DNA from: Lachnospiraceae bacterium JLR.KK008
GTDB lineage: Bacteria > Bacillota > Clostridia > Lachnospirales > Lachnospiraceae
Assembly: GCA_037015955.1 (NCBI GenBank)
Contig: CP143548.1
Coordinates: 2,501-66,500 of the forward strand
Direction: 5' to 3'
Length of the DNA stretch: 64,000 nt
In this document: positions 20,722 to 28,946 of the stretch, in pieces
Layout of the letters: every line of letters starts with the position of its first letter
Position numbering within the stretch: position 1 is the first letter of the stretch
Program-made: the position numbers and the translations under genes
The notes under the pieces: generated by a model
The model's database searches: none
Seen by the model: the letters and a program-made list of their open reading frames with translations, nothing else
What the model was told of the DNA's origin: nothing

Positions 20722-21159
20722 ATGTCGATATTGACAGCGAAGGAGATCATGGAGATCATCCCTCACAGACAGCCTTTTATGCTCGTAGATACGATTGAAG
20801 AGCTGGAGGCAGGGAAAAAAGCAGTAGGCAGAAAATGTGTCTCATACAATGAACCGTTTTTTGCAGGGCATTTTCCGGGAGAACCGGTGATGCCGGGCGT
20901 GCTGATCGTTGAGGCGCTTGCGCAGGTAGGCGCGGTGGCGATACTGAGCCTGCCGGAAAACAAAGGAAAGACCGCTTATTTCGGTGCGATTAATTCGGCA
21001 AAGTTTAAAGGAAAGGTCGTACCGGGAGACGTACTTATGCTGGAGACAGAGATCATAAAATCGAAAGGTCCCATTGGCGTGGGCAGCGCCAAAGCATACG
21101 TGGACGGAAAGGTAGTTACACAGGCAGAACTTACGTTTGCACTGGGAAAAGCGGAGTAA
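20722..21159 (+). CDS. fabZ: 3-hydroxyacyl-ACP dehydratase FabZ
   Basis: Hot-dog-fold dehydratase making trans-2-enoyl-ACP. The 145 residues include [17 protein letters not shown], the catalytic histidine in [14 protein letters not shown] and the glutamate in [10 protein letters not shown], in family order. ATG 20722 follows ACAGGAGGAGACGGT. Its stop overlaps the start region of the next flavoenzyme gene. Confidence 0.95.
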   Translation: MSILTAKEIMEIIPHRQPFMLVDTIEELEAGKKAVGRKCVSYNEPFFAGHFPGEPVMPGVLIVEALAQVGAVAILSLPENKGKTAYFGAINSAKFKGKVVPGDVLMLETEIIKSKGPIGVGSAKAYVDGKVVTQAELTFALGKAE

Positions 21160-21160
21160 A

Positions 21161-22225
21161 ATGATGGAGGATAAAAGAAGGAAATCACTTGTTATCGGGG
21201 ATCTGAAAGCAGAAGTTCCTGTCATTCAGGGCGGCATGGGCGTAGGCGTCAGCCTGTCCGGGCTGGCAGGGGCGGTTGCTGCCCAGGGGGCTGTCGGCAT
21301 CATATCGACGGCGCAGATCGGATACCGGGAGCCGGATTTTGATGAACATCCGATTGATGCCAATATGCGTGCCATTCATAAGGAGATTGAGAGAGCACGG
21401 GAGATCGCGGGCGGCGGTATCGTGGGTGTCAATATCATGGTGGCAACAAAAGAATATGAGCGGTATGTGAGAGCAGCTATAGAAGCAGGAGCCGACCTGA
21501 TTATTTCCGGGGCCGGTTTGCCGATGAAATTGCCGGAACTTGCGGGGGAATCAAAGACCAAACTGGCGCCGATCGTGTCCAGCCTGAAGTCGGCGGAAGT
21601 TATTTTTAAATACTGGCTGAAAAAATATCACAGACTTCCTGATCTGGTCGTCATAGAGGGACCGCGTGCGGGAGGCCATCTCGGTTTCCGGATGGAGGAA
21701 CTGACAGATATTGATGATGCCGCCTACGATAAAGAGATCAGGAAGATCATTGACCGTGTGAACCAATATGGGACAGAGCATGGGAAAGAAATTCCGGTTG
21801 TGGTTGCCGGTGGCATATATGACAGAAAAGATATGGAGCATTATCTGGAGATGGGGGCGGCCGGAGTGCAGATGGCGACCCGTTTTGTCACAACGTATGA
21901 ATGTGATGCTTCACCAGCTTATAAACAGACCTATATTGACGCTCAAAAGGAAGATATTATCATTGTCAAAAGTCCGGTTGGAATGCCGGGAAGGGCTATA
22001 CGAAATGCATTTATGGAGCGGGCCGGGGAGGGAAAGATCCCTCACGGTCGTTGCCACACTTGTATCAGTACATGCAAACCGGCGGAAACACCCTATTGCA
22101 TTACAGAAGCACTGGTCAATGCTGCCATAGGCAATGTGGATGAGGCATTGTTATTCTGCGGGAGCAACGCATACCGCGCGACGAAGCTGGAGCATGTAAA
22201 AGATATTATCGATGAATTCAGATGA
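21161..22225 (+). CDS. Second NAD(P)H-dependent flavin oxidoreductase in the fab operon
   Basis: A 354-residue FMN TIM-barrel enzyme of the nitronate monooxygenase/FabK superfamily. VIQGGMGVGVSLSGLAGAVA, GVNIMVATKEY, GPRAGGHLGF and VVAGGIYDRKDM with GVQMATRF are visible. It is longer than FabK (307 residues), and its C-terminal part carries four cysteines in GRCHTCISTCKPAETPYC, a pattern fit for a metal or iron-sulfur site. It may be a second enoyl reductase, an isomerase-like enzyme or a detoxifying oxygenase. Its place between fabZ and fabH suggests an acyl substrate. ATG 21161 is 2 bases after the fabZ stop; ATG 21164 is also possible. Confidence 0.8.
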   Translation: MMEDKRRKSLVIGDLKAEVPVIQGGMGVGVSLSGLAGAVAAQGAVGIISTAQIGYREPDFDEHPIDANMRAIHKEIERAREIAGGGIVGVNIMVATKEYERYVRAAIEAGADLIISGAGLPMKLPELAGESKTKLAPIVSSLKSAEVIFKYWLKKYHRLPDLVVIEGPRAGGHLGFRMEELTDIDDAAYDKEIRKIIDRVNQYGTEHGKEIPVVVAGGIYDRKDMEHYLEMGAAGVQMATRFVTTYECDASPAYKQTYIDAQKEDIIIVKSPVGMPGRAIRNAFMERAGEGKIPHGRCHTCISTCKPAETPYCITEALVNAAIGNVDEALLFCGSNAYRATKLEHVKDIIDEFR

Positions 22226-22240
22226 CAGATGGAGATTAGG

Positions 22241-23203
22241 ATGACAGGTAGAATTATAGGAACAGGGAGTTGTCTGCCCCCCAATGTAGTGACGAACGAT
22301 TATTTGTCCACGATCATGGACACATCTGACGAGTGGATCTCTTCCAGGACCGGAATCAGGGAACGACACCTGGTCAGAGAAGAGACGACGGCAGACCTTT
22401 CCATAATGGCAGGCAGAGCGGCGCTTGCAGCGGCGGGTGTGGAACCGGAAGAACTGGACATGATCATCGTAGGTACGCTGACAGCAGATTACGTGACGCC
22501 GTCTACAGCCTGTGAAGTGCAGGCAGGCCTGGGTGCGGTCAATGCAGTGGCATTTGACATCAATGCCGCCTGCTCCGGATTTATGTTCAGCTTACATACC
22601 GTCAACGCTTATATACAATGCGGTATGTGCCAGACTGCGCTTGTGATCGGGGCAGAGACGTTATCTAAGATCATGGATTGGAATGACAGAAGTACATGCG
22701 TTCTGTTCGGAGACGGTGCAGGAGCGGCAGTCGTGCGGGCAGAAGATACCGGTCTTACTGCATTTGATCAGGGCGCGGACGGCAGCAAGGGAAAATATCT
22801 TGCCTGCCGCGGCAGGACAAATAATAATCCGTTGATACAGACGGACAAGGCGCTGTCCTATACGCAGATGGACGGGCAGGAAGTGTATAAATTTGCAGTG
22901 ACGTGCGTGCCGAACTCGATACAGAAAGTATTGACAGAGTCCGGGCTGACATCGGACGATATCAAATATTATATTCTGCATCAGGCGAATCTGCGGATCA
23001 TCCAGTCTGTGGCAAAAAGATTGAAAGTAAGTCTGGACAAATTTCCGATCAGCCTGGACCGCTGCGGCAATGTATCGGCAGCGAGCGTGCCGATTCTGCT
23101 GGACGAGGTGAATCGCAAAGGAATGCTGCAAAAGGGCGATAAGATCATTATGTCAGGGTTCGGCGGAGGTCTGACATGGGGTACCTGTCTGCTCGAGTGG
23201 TAA
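22241..23203 (+). CDS. fabH: 3-oxoacyl-ACP synthase III
   Basis: Starts fatty acid synthesis by condensing acyl-CoA with malonyl-ACP. The 320 residues have DTSDEWISSRTGIRERH, the cysteine in DINAACSGFMFS, the histidine in YILHQANLRI and the asparagine in DRCGNVSAAS, the full KASIII triad. Start set at ATG 22241, with GGAGATTAGG upstream; ATG 22229 is less well placed. Unlike S. pneumoniae, where fabT-fabH head the cluster, fabH is last here. No terminator is obvious after it. Confidence 0.94.
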   Translation: MTGRIIGTGSCLPPNVVTNDYLSTIMDTSDEWISSRTGIRERHLVREETTADLSIMAGRAALAAAGVEPEELDMIIVGTLTADYVTPSTACEVQAGLGAVNAVAFDINAACSGFMFSLHTVNAYIQCGMCQTALVIGAETLSKIMDWNDRSTCVLFGDGAGAAVVRAEDTGLTAFDQGADGSKGKYLACRGRTNNNPLIQTDKALSYTQMDGQEVYKFAVTCVPNSIQKVLTESGLTSDDIKYYILHQANLRIIQSVAKRLKVSLDKFPISLDRCGNVSAASVPILLDEVNRKGMLQKGDKIIMSGFGGGLTWGTCLLEW

Positions 23204-23324
23204 ATCTTGTTTCTGAAAAAATGGTATCATATCAAAAAACAGGCTTGTAATTTGTGAAAAACGTGATATTATAATTACTTGATGTATATTTATACAATTC
23301 AGAAACAAAATGGAGGAGAAAGTT

Positions 23325-24203
23325 ATGAAAAAATTAGCGGCATTACTTATGGCAGTATGTGTGGCGGCTTCTCTGGCAGCCTGTGGCAGCCAGGAGGCGG
23401 AGACATCTTCCCCGGCAACGGCAGAGGATGCGGCAGCTCCGGAAGCAGATGCAGCAGAGGCAGATTCTGCAGAAAGTTCGGAGGGAATCCCCAACACGGT
23501 AAACTCTCTGGAGGACCTTCCGGGAAAAACGATCGGCGTACAGCTCGGTACGACCGGTGACATTTTTGCCAGCGATTATGAGGCAGAAGGTTCGACGATT
23601 GAGCGTTACAACAAGGGCGCTGATGCAGTACAGGCTTTGAAGCAGGGCCAGATCGACTGTGTGATCATCGATGCACAGCCGGCACAGGCATTTGTAGAGA
23701 AAAACGATGATCTGACGATTCTGGAAGAAGATTTCGCAGTGGAAGATTATGCGATCTGTGTATCCAAGGACAACACAGACCTGACAGAAGCAATCAACGG
23801 TGCGCTGAATGAGCTGAAAGCGGATGGCGTTCTGGATCAGATCGTGGCAAATTACATCGGAGATGACACAAAGGGAACGTGCCCTTATGAGTCCCCTGCG
23901 GACGTTGATTACTCTAATGGTAAGCTGATCATGGCAACTAATGCAGCGTTCGAGCCGTACGAGTATTATGAGGGACAGGATATTGTAGGAATTGATGCGG
24001 ACATTGCGAAAGCAGTCTGCGATAAACTTGGCTATGAGCTTCAGATCGACGACATGGAATTCGATGCGATCATCGCTGCTGTACAGTCGGGCAAGGCTGA
24101 CTTTGGCGCAGCAGGTATGACAGTAACGGAAGACCGTCTGACAAGCATTGATTTTACTGATTCTTATGCAACATCTACGCAGGTTGTTATTGTAAGAAAA
24201 TAA
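23325..24203 (+). CDS. Polar amino acid ABC transporter binding lipoprotein, circularly permuted
   Basis: Solute-binding lipoprotein of the family 3 (SBP_bac_3) type, 292 residues. The signal peptide ends at the lipobox SLAAC with cysteine 20, then an Ala/Glu-rich linker. The order of halves is reversed. Residues 60-180 (SLEDLPGKTIGVQLGTTGDI, NKGADAVQALKQGQIDCVI, LNELKADGVLDQIVANYIG) are what is normally the second half. Residues 199-292 (KLIMATNAAFEPYEYYEG, DMEFDAIIAAVQSGKADF, GMTVTEDRLTSIDF) are normally the first. Both halves are complete, so this is a circular permutation rather than a truncation. ATG 23325 has GGAGGAGAAAGTT upstream. A terminator separates it from the permease and ATPase genes that complete the transporter. 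Confidence 0.88.
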   Translation: MKKLAALLMAVCVAASLAACGSQEAETSSPATAEDAAAPEADAAEADSAESSEGIPNTVNSLEDLPGKTIGVQLGTTGDIFASDYEAEGSTIERYNKGADAVQALKQGQIDCVIIDAQPAQAFVEKNDDLTILEEDFAVEDYAICVSKDNTDLTEAINGALNELKADGVLDQIVANYIGDDTKGTCPYESPADVDYSNGKLIMATNAAFEPYEYYEGQDIVGIDADIAKAVCDKLGYELQIDDMEFDAIIAAVQSGKADFGAAGMTVTEDRLTSIDFTDSYATSTQVVIVRK

Positions 24204-24238
24204 AATGTCGATTATAATGAAATAAGCGTTACAGATCA

Positions 24239-24272
24239 AGCGGGCTGTTACAGTGTAACGGTCCGCTTTTTT
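24239..24272 (+). terminator. Intrinsic terminator after the binding-protein gene
   Basis: AGCGGGC and GTCCGCT arms with an inner GTTAC/GTAAC stem form a hairpin of about 13 pairs with a short loop, followed by TTTTTT. It lies between the binding protein and the permease, a common device to make more binding protein than membrane parts. Confidence 0.85.
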
Positions 24273-24394
24273 CGCAGGGGCACATATGAAGTTGCTGGTG
24301 CAGATTTCTGGTGCAAACCGACAAAAAAGGAAAATAATGAATCAACATCAGAAACGTGTGCCGAACAACAGCCGATAAGAGAAAGGGTGAGGGT

Positions 24395-25084
24395 GTGGAG
24401 GAATTTCAATTAAAATTTTATACAAACTTTATCAAAGATGACCGCTATATGTATCTCGTGACCGGACTGGGCAATACACTGATTATTACGTTTCTGGCGG
24501 TGCTGCTGGGAATCGTGCTCGGGTTTCTGGTGGCGATCATACGTTCTACATACGACAAAACGGGTAAGGCGAAGCTGTTGAATCTGATCTGTAAAGTATA
24601 TCTGACGGTAATCCGGGGTACGCCGATGATGGTGCAGCTGATGATTATGTGTTATGTCGTATTCGGGAAATATAATGTGAGTAAGCTGATTGTGACGACT
24701 CTGGCTTTCGGCATCAATTCCGGTGCATATGTGGCGGAGATCGTACGTTCGGGTATCATGTCGATCGACGCCGGTCAGCTCGAGGCGGGCAGGAGCCTTG
24801 GGTTTAGCTATGTGCAGACAATGCGTTATATTATCATGCCGCAGGCATTCAAAAATGTACTGCCTTCTCTGGCCAATGAGTTTATTGTCCTCTTAAAGGA
24901 AACTTCTGTCTGCGGATATATCGGGATGATGGATTTAACGAGAGGCGGAGATATAATCCGCAGCCGTACTTATGAGCCGTTTATGCCGCTGATCGGCGTG
25001 GCTCTCATTTATCTGGCCATGGTCATGGCGTTTTCCGCGTTGGTAGGAAAACTGGAGAGGAGGCTGCGTACAAGTGAGCGTTAA
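24395..25084 (+). CDS. Amino acid ABC transporter permease
   Basis: Inner-membrane subunit of a polar amino acid importer (HisM/GlnP family), 229 residues with about five hydrophobic segments. [15 protein letters not shown] and the ATPase-contacting EAA loop [20 protein letters not shown] followed by EAGRSLGF identify the family. Start placed at GTG 24395, preceded by AAAGGGTGAGG; a GTG at 24356 would give an atypical charged extension. Its end overlaps the ATPase gene by 11 bases. Confidence 0.9.
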   Translation: MEEFQLKFYTNFIKDDRYMYLVTGLGNTLIITFLAVLLGIVLGFLVAIIRSTYDKTGKAKLLNLICKVYLTVIRGTPMMVQLMIMCYVVFGKYNVSKLIVTTLAFGINSGAYVAEIVRSGIMSIDAGQLEAGRSLGFSYVQTMRYIIMPQAFKNVLPSLANEFIVLLKETSVCGYIGMMDLTRGGDIIRSRTYEPFMPLIGVALIYLAMVMAFSALVGKLERRLRTSER

Positions 25085-25817
25085 GGGAGAAGTGTTATTC
25101 GAAATCAGAGATTTGTGCAAGGCATTTGGCAGTAATCTTGTCCTGGATCATATCAGTACGGAGATCAGAAGCGGGGAAGTCGTTGTGATTGTAGGTCCTT
25201 CGGGATCCGGGAAATCTACATTTCTGCGTTCCCTGAATCTGTTGGAGATACCGACCTCCGGTACGATCTGCTTTGAGGGTATGAATATTACTGATAAAAA
25301 GGCAGACATTAATCAGTACAGACAGAAAATCGGTATGGTATTCCAGCATTTTAATCTGTTTCCCCATAAGACGATACTGGAAAATCTGACGTTGGCGCCG
25401 ATCAAATTATTGAAAAAGTCAAAAGAAGAAGCGGAGACAGAGGCCAGGGCGCTTTTGCGGAGGGTCGGACTGGAAGAAAAGGAGAATTCTTATCCGGCAC
25501 AGCTTTCCGGTGGTCAGAAACAGAGGATTGCGATCGTCCGTTCGCTTGCCATGCACCCGGAAGTGATGCTCTTTGATGAACCGACTTCGGCACTCGATCC
25601 GGAGATGGTCGGGGAAGTATTGGAGGTTATGAGTGAACTCGCAAGGGATGGGATGACAATGGTCATCGTTACTCATGAGATGGGGTTTGCCAGAGAGGTC
25701 GGCACGAGAGTACTGTTCGTGGACGAGGGCATGATCAAGGAAGAGAATACACCGGACAAGTTTTTCAGTCATCCGGAAAATCTCAGATTGCAGGAGTTTT
25801 TGTCAAAGATATTATAA
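25074..25817 (+). CDS. Amino acid ABC transporter ATP-binding protein
   Basis: GlnQ/HisP-type ATPase, 247 residues. Walker A is GPSGSGKST, the Q-loop lies in [13 protein letters not shown], the signature is LSGGQKQR, Walker B is [12 protein letters not shown], and the switch histidine is in IVTHEMGFA. It powers uptake with the permease just upstream and probably the permuted binding protein. GTG start at 25074, translationally coupled to the permease. Confidence 0.94.
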   Translation: MSVKGEVLFEIRDLCKAFGSNLVLDHISTEIRSGEVVVIVGPSGSGKSTFLRSLNLLEIPTSGTICFEGMNITDKKADINQYRQKIGMVFQHFNLFPHKTILENLTLAPIKLLKKSKEEAETEARALLRRVGLEEKENSYPAQLSGGQKQRIAIVRSLAMHPEVMLFDEPTSALDPEMVGEVLEVMSELARDGMTMVIVTHEMGFAREVGTRVLFVDEGMIKEENTPDKFFSHPENLRLQEFLSKIL

Positions 25818-25838
25818 TAAATATAAAGGAGGTATTTT

Positions 25839-26963
25839 ATGGTTATCAGAGGAGGTATGGTTTTTCAGCCGGACGGCAGCTTTGCAGAAAAAGAAGTGTA
25901 TGTAGAGGGTGAGAAGATCACAGACGTAAAGAATGACATAGATGTCATAAATGCGGAGGGGTGTTATGTGATCCCGGGACTGGTTGACGTCCATTTTCAT
26001 GGCTGCGTAGGTCACGACTTCTGTGACGGAAGTGAGCAAGCGATCGCGGATATGGCCAAATATGAGCTGGCAAATGGTATTACGAGTATCAATCCGGCTA
26101 CGATGACGCTGGGAGAGGACACGTTATTACAGGTAGCGGAAGCGGCTGCCGCTTATAAAAAGGCAGACCATAGCGAAGGTGCAGAACTTGTTGGTATCAA
26201 TATGGAAGGACCTTTTATTTCCAAAGAGAAAAAGGGTGCACAGAACGAAGAGTATATTCATCGTCCTGATGCGGAGATGTTCCGTAGATTGCAGAAAGCG
26301 TCGGGTGGTCTGTTCCGTCTGTGTGCATTGGCGCCGGAGGTAGATGGTGCGATGGAGTTTATTGATGCGTGTAAAGATGAAGTTGCCATTTCCGTTGCAC
26401 ATACGACGGCCGATTATGATACGGCGAAAAAGGCTTTTGACAAAGGGGCGAAGCAGGTGACTCACCTGTATAATGCGATGCCGCCATTTACACACAGGGC
26501 GCCGGGTGTGATCGGAGCCGCCTGTGACAGTGATTGCAAGGTGGAGTTGATCTGCGACGGCATTCATATCCATCCTTCGGTTATCCGCACGACGTTTAAA
26601 ATGTTTGGTGATGATCGAATCATTCTGATCAGCGACAGCATGGCAGCGACCGGCATGACGGACGGAGAATATTCTCTGGGCGGGCAGAAGGTAATTGTAA
26701 AAGGTAATCTGGCGACGCTGGAGGACGGCACGATCGCAGGATCGGCGACAAATCTGATGAACTGCCTGCGCTTTGCGGTAAAGACTGCGGGCATACCCCT
26801 TGCCAGCGCAGTGAAATGTGCGACGAAAAATCCGGCCCAGGCCATCGGCGTGTTTGATTCGTATGGCAGCATTGAGGCGGATAAATATGCGAACATGGTT
26901 ATCCTGAATGAGAATCTGGACATTGTGAAGGTAATCCGCAGAGGAAAAGTTGTAGAGGGCTAA
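25839..26963 (+). CDS. nagA: N-acetylglucosamine-6-phosphate deacetylase
   Basis: Removes the acetyl group from GlcNAc-6-phosphate, feeding amino sugars into glycolysis and wall synthesis. The 374-residue amidohydrolase has the metal histidines in LVDVHFHGCVG, the glutamate in INMEGPFIS, the VAHTTADYD and THLYNAMPPFTHR histidines, CDGIHIHP and the catalytic aspartate in LISDSMAATGM. RBS AAAGGAGGTATTTT precedes ATG 25839. No nagB lies adjacent. It follows the transporter by 21 bases and may be co-transcribed. Confidence 0.95.
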   Translation: MVIRGGMVFQPDGSFAEKEVYVEGEKITDVKNDIDVINAEGCYVIPGLVDVHFHGCVGHDFCDGSEQAIADMAKYELANGITSINPATMTLGEDTLLQVAEAAAAYKKADHSEGAELVGINMEGPFISKEKKGAQNEEYIHRPDAEMFRRLQKASGGLFRLCALAPEVDGAMEFIDACKDEVAISVAHTTADYDTAKKAFDKGAKQVTHLYNAMPPFTHRAPGVIGAACDSDCKVELICDGIHIHPSVIRTTFKMFGDDRIILISDSMAATGMTDGEYSLGGQKVIVKGNLATLEDGTIAGSATNLMNCLRFAVKTAGIPLASAVKCATKNPAQAIGVFDSYGSIEADKYANMVILNENLDIVKVIRRGKVVEG

Positions 26964-27010
26964 GAGGTCGAAAACCTCAGGAGAAATTTCTTAAACGGAA
27001 ACGGGAATAC

Positions 27011-27172
27011 ATGAAACAGACAGTAGCGGCTTGTTTTAAGTATGAGCGGTATAAGTTATGCTTTGAGATTTGCAGAGAAGAACTTAATACAGTCTCATAC
27101 TCTTATGTAGACGGTGCTGTCTGGTTTTTGTTAATAAAAAAGACTGAAGGGAATATTTCCGGCATATACTGA
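27011..27172 (+). CDS. Possible small ORF of 53 codons
   Basis: Open frame in the 231-base nagA-spmA gap, starting MKQTVAACFKYERY and ending at TGA 27172. It has three cysteines and a short hydrophobic patch (GAVWFLLI). The upstream GGGAATAC is a poor ribosome binding site, and no family is recognised. It could equally be untranslated leader for spmA. Confidence 0.25.
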   Translation: MKQTVAACFKYERYKLCFEICREELNTVSYSYVDGAVWFLLIKKTEGNISGIY

Positions 27173-27194
27173 AGGAAAAACAGGAAAAAAGTAT

Positions 27195-27845
27195 ATGCTG
27201 AATTATATTTGGGCAGTTATGATTCTCATTGGCATCGTTTATGGATCTTTGACCGGTCATATGGCGGAGGTGACGAATGCGGCGCTGGATTCTTCCAGGG
27301 AAGCGGTCAGCCTTTGCATCACGATGATCGGTGTGATGGCGTTGTGGATGGGACTGATGGAAATTGCGGAGAAAGCGGGACTGATCGACAGATGGACAAA
27401 GGCGATCAGTCCTTTTGTGTCTTTTATGTTCCCGGATATTCCCAAAAATCATATGGCCAGGAAATACATCTCGACAAATATTATTGCCAATGTGCTGGGA
27501 CTTGGCTGGGCATGTACGCCGGCTGGGCTGAAGGCGATGGAGGAGCTGGCAAAGCTGGAGGCAGAGCGGGGGAATGCGGAATATCTGCCGGATAAAAATA
27601 AAATTAAGAGTACGGCAGGAAGAGCGGGAAGCGCACGGCGCACAGCCAGCAAGGAGATGTGTATCTTTCTGATCTTGAATATATCATCTCTGCAGCTCAT
27701 CCCGGTCAATATGATCGCCTACCGCAGTCAGTACGGAAGCACGAACCCGGCAGTTATCATCGCCCCGGCGATTGTAGCAACAGGGGTGAGTACTTTGGCA
27801 GCAGTAGTGTTTTGTAAGGTGATGGACAGAAAGCGGAGAGGATGA
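27195..27845 (+). CDS. spmA: Spore maturation protein A (nucleoside recognition domain)
   Basis: Membrane protein needed in B. subtilis, with SpmB, for proper dehydration of the spore core. The 216 residues have several hydrophobic helices and the conserved WMGLMEIAEKAGLID, FPDIPKNHMARKY, NIIANVLGLGWACTPAGLKA and LQLIPVNMIAYRS segments of the Gate/nucleoside-recognition family. In most spore formers spmB follows at once. Here the partner is found 22 kb away (49667-50194), with the accessory block in between. Regulation by a sporulation sigma factor is expected, but no convincing promoter was seen. Confidence 0.9.
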   Translation: MLNYIWAVMILIGIVYGSLTGHMAEVTNAALDSSREAVSLCITMIGVMALWMGLMEIAEKAGLIDRWTKAISPFVSFMFPDIPKNHMARKYISTNIIANVLGLGWACTPAGLKAMEELAKLEAERGNAEYLPDKNKIKSTAGRAGSARRTASKEMCIFLILNISSLQLIPVNMIAYRSQYGSTNPAVIIAPAIVATGVSTLAAVVFCKVMDRKRRG

Positions 27846-27886
27846 GAGGCTCCGCCTTCATAAACGCAGTTTTTACCAGATTCAAA

Positions 27887-27915
27887 TTGACATTTTATTA
27901 TACCCGCTATATCAT
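27887..27915 (+). promoter_or_regulatory. Predicted promoter of the RelA/SpoT-HD-YwgA cassette
   Basis: TTGACA at 27887-27892, 17-base spacer, TATCAT at 27910-27915, leaving an untranslated leader of about 65 bases before ATG 27987. Only one base departs from the sigma-A consensus hexamers. Confidence 0.65.
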
Positions 27916-27986
27916 ATAACATATATCTAAATACTAAATATGTAGGACTATATTCATGTCTACAATACGGTATTAGGGAGGATAAA

Positions 27987-28922
27987 ATGTCACTTGATGA
28001 ATTGCAAGTGCAATATGAAGAAAACAGAAATATATATATTAGTTTTTGTCACTATTTGGAGAGAGAATTAAAGGAGTTATTAAAAAAAGTACAAGTTCCT
28101 TATTTTGAGTTACACTGGCGGGTAAAGGAGTGGAATTCTATTTTAGAAAAGGTAGAGCGAAAATGCTTGGATCCTCGATCTATTTTCAGTATTCATGATA
28201 TAATAGGATTTCGCATTACTACACTGTTTAAGCGGGATATTGCTAGTGTCTGTGATATGATTCATAGTAATTTTCCTATTTTGTGGGAAGATAATAAGGC
28301 GGATAATAAGTCAGAAAACACGTTTGGATATTTGTCTGTTCATTTTCAAATAAAACTTCCGGATCAGTGGCTTCAGACACCAAATACAAAGGCTTTTCTG
28401 GGTATTGAGGCGGAAATACAGATCAGAACCTTTAGCCAGCACGTCTGGGCAGCATCCTCTCATCTTTTGCAGTATAAAGCAGAAAATACAATTCCATATT
28501 CACTACGCCGTAATATTAATCGTTTGGCTGCTGTATTGGAAATTGTAGATGACGAGCTGGAAAATATTCTCAGTGCAAAAGAAGCTCTTCAAAACACTTC
28601 ATACATAGATGACAGCTTGTCAGAGGCTGAAACTGAGTTAGATACTATTGTGCTTGAGCGTATTCTGGATGAACATTTTATAAAAAAGAATAAGAATCAA
28701 CATGAACCATTTGATATTCTATTGCAAGAATTATTATTTTGTGGCGTTAATACAGTAGGAAAACTTCGACAGTTACTGGAGGATAAGGCTGGAGAAATCC
28801 AACTGCTGGAGAAAGAAAGGTATGTACAGCATGGAAGGGCTTTCTATACGTACACAGGAAAACTGAGGATTGCCATGCGTTCTGCTTTTCCAAATGAATA
28901 TAGAAAGTTGCACCGACGATAG
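27987..28922 (+). CDS. RelA/SpoT-type nucleotide pyrophosphokinase domain protein
   Basis: A 311-residue protein with a stand-alone (p)ppGpp-synthetase fold and no hydrolase or ACT domain. Synthetase residues appear intact: RVK at 45-47 with EWNSILEK, D71 and R76 in HDIIGFRI, FGYLSVHF (Y115, H119), EIQIRT (E143, Q145) and the histidines in SQHVWAASSHLLQYK. The C-terminal 140 residues are helical and unassigned. It could make (p)ppGpp-type alarmones or, like ToxSAS toxins, another pyrophosphorylated product such as ppApp or modified tRNA. It heads an AT-rich three-gene set with an HD phosphohydrolase and a YwgA-like protein. AGGGAGGATAAA precedes ATG 27987. Confidence 0.85.
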   Translation: MSLDELQVQYEENRNIYISFCHYLERELKELLKKVQVPYFELHWRVKEWNSILEKVERKCLDPRSIFSIHDIIGFRITTLFKRDIASVCDMIHSNFPILWEDNKADNKSENTFGYLSVHFQIKLPDQWLQTPNTKAFLGIEAEIQIRTFSQHVWAASSHLLQYKAENTIPYSLRRNINRLAAVLEIVDDELENILSAKEALQNTSYIDDSLSEAETELDTIVLERILDEHFIKKNKNQHEPFDILLQELLFCGVNTVGKLRQLLEDKAGEIQLLEKERYVQHGRAFYTYTGKLRIAMRSAFPNEYRKLHRR

Positions 28923-28946
28923 TCTATGATAGGAGACTGATGAAAT

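Noticed and set aside
27140-27194. Sporulation sigma-E-like promoter (CATATACT) before spmA
   Set aside because: The -35-like element is at the wrong distance, and the -10 match alone is not convincing.
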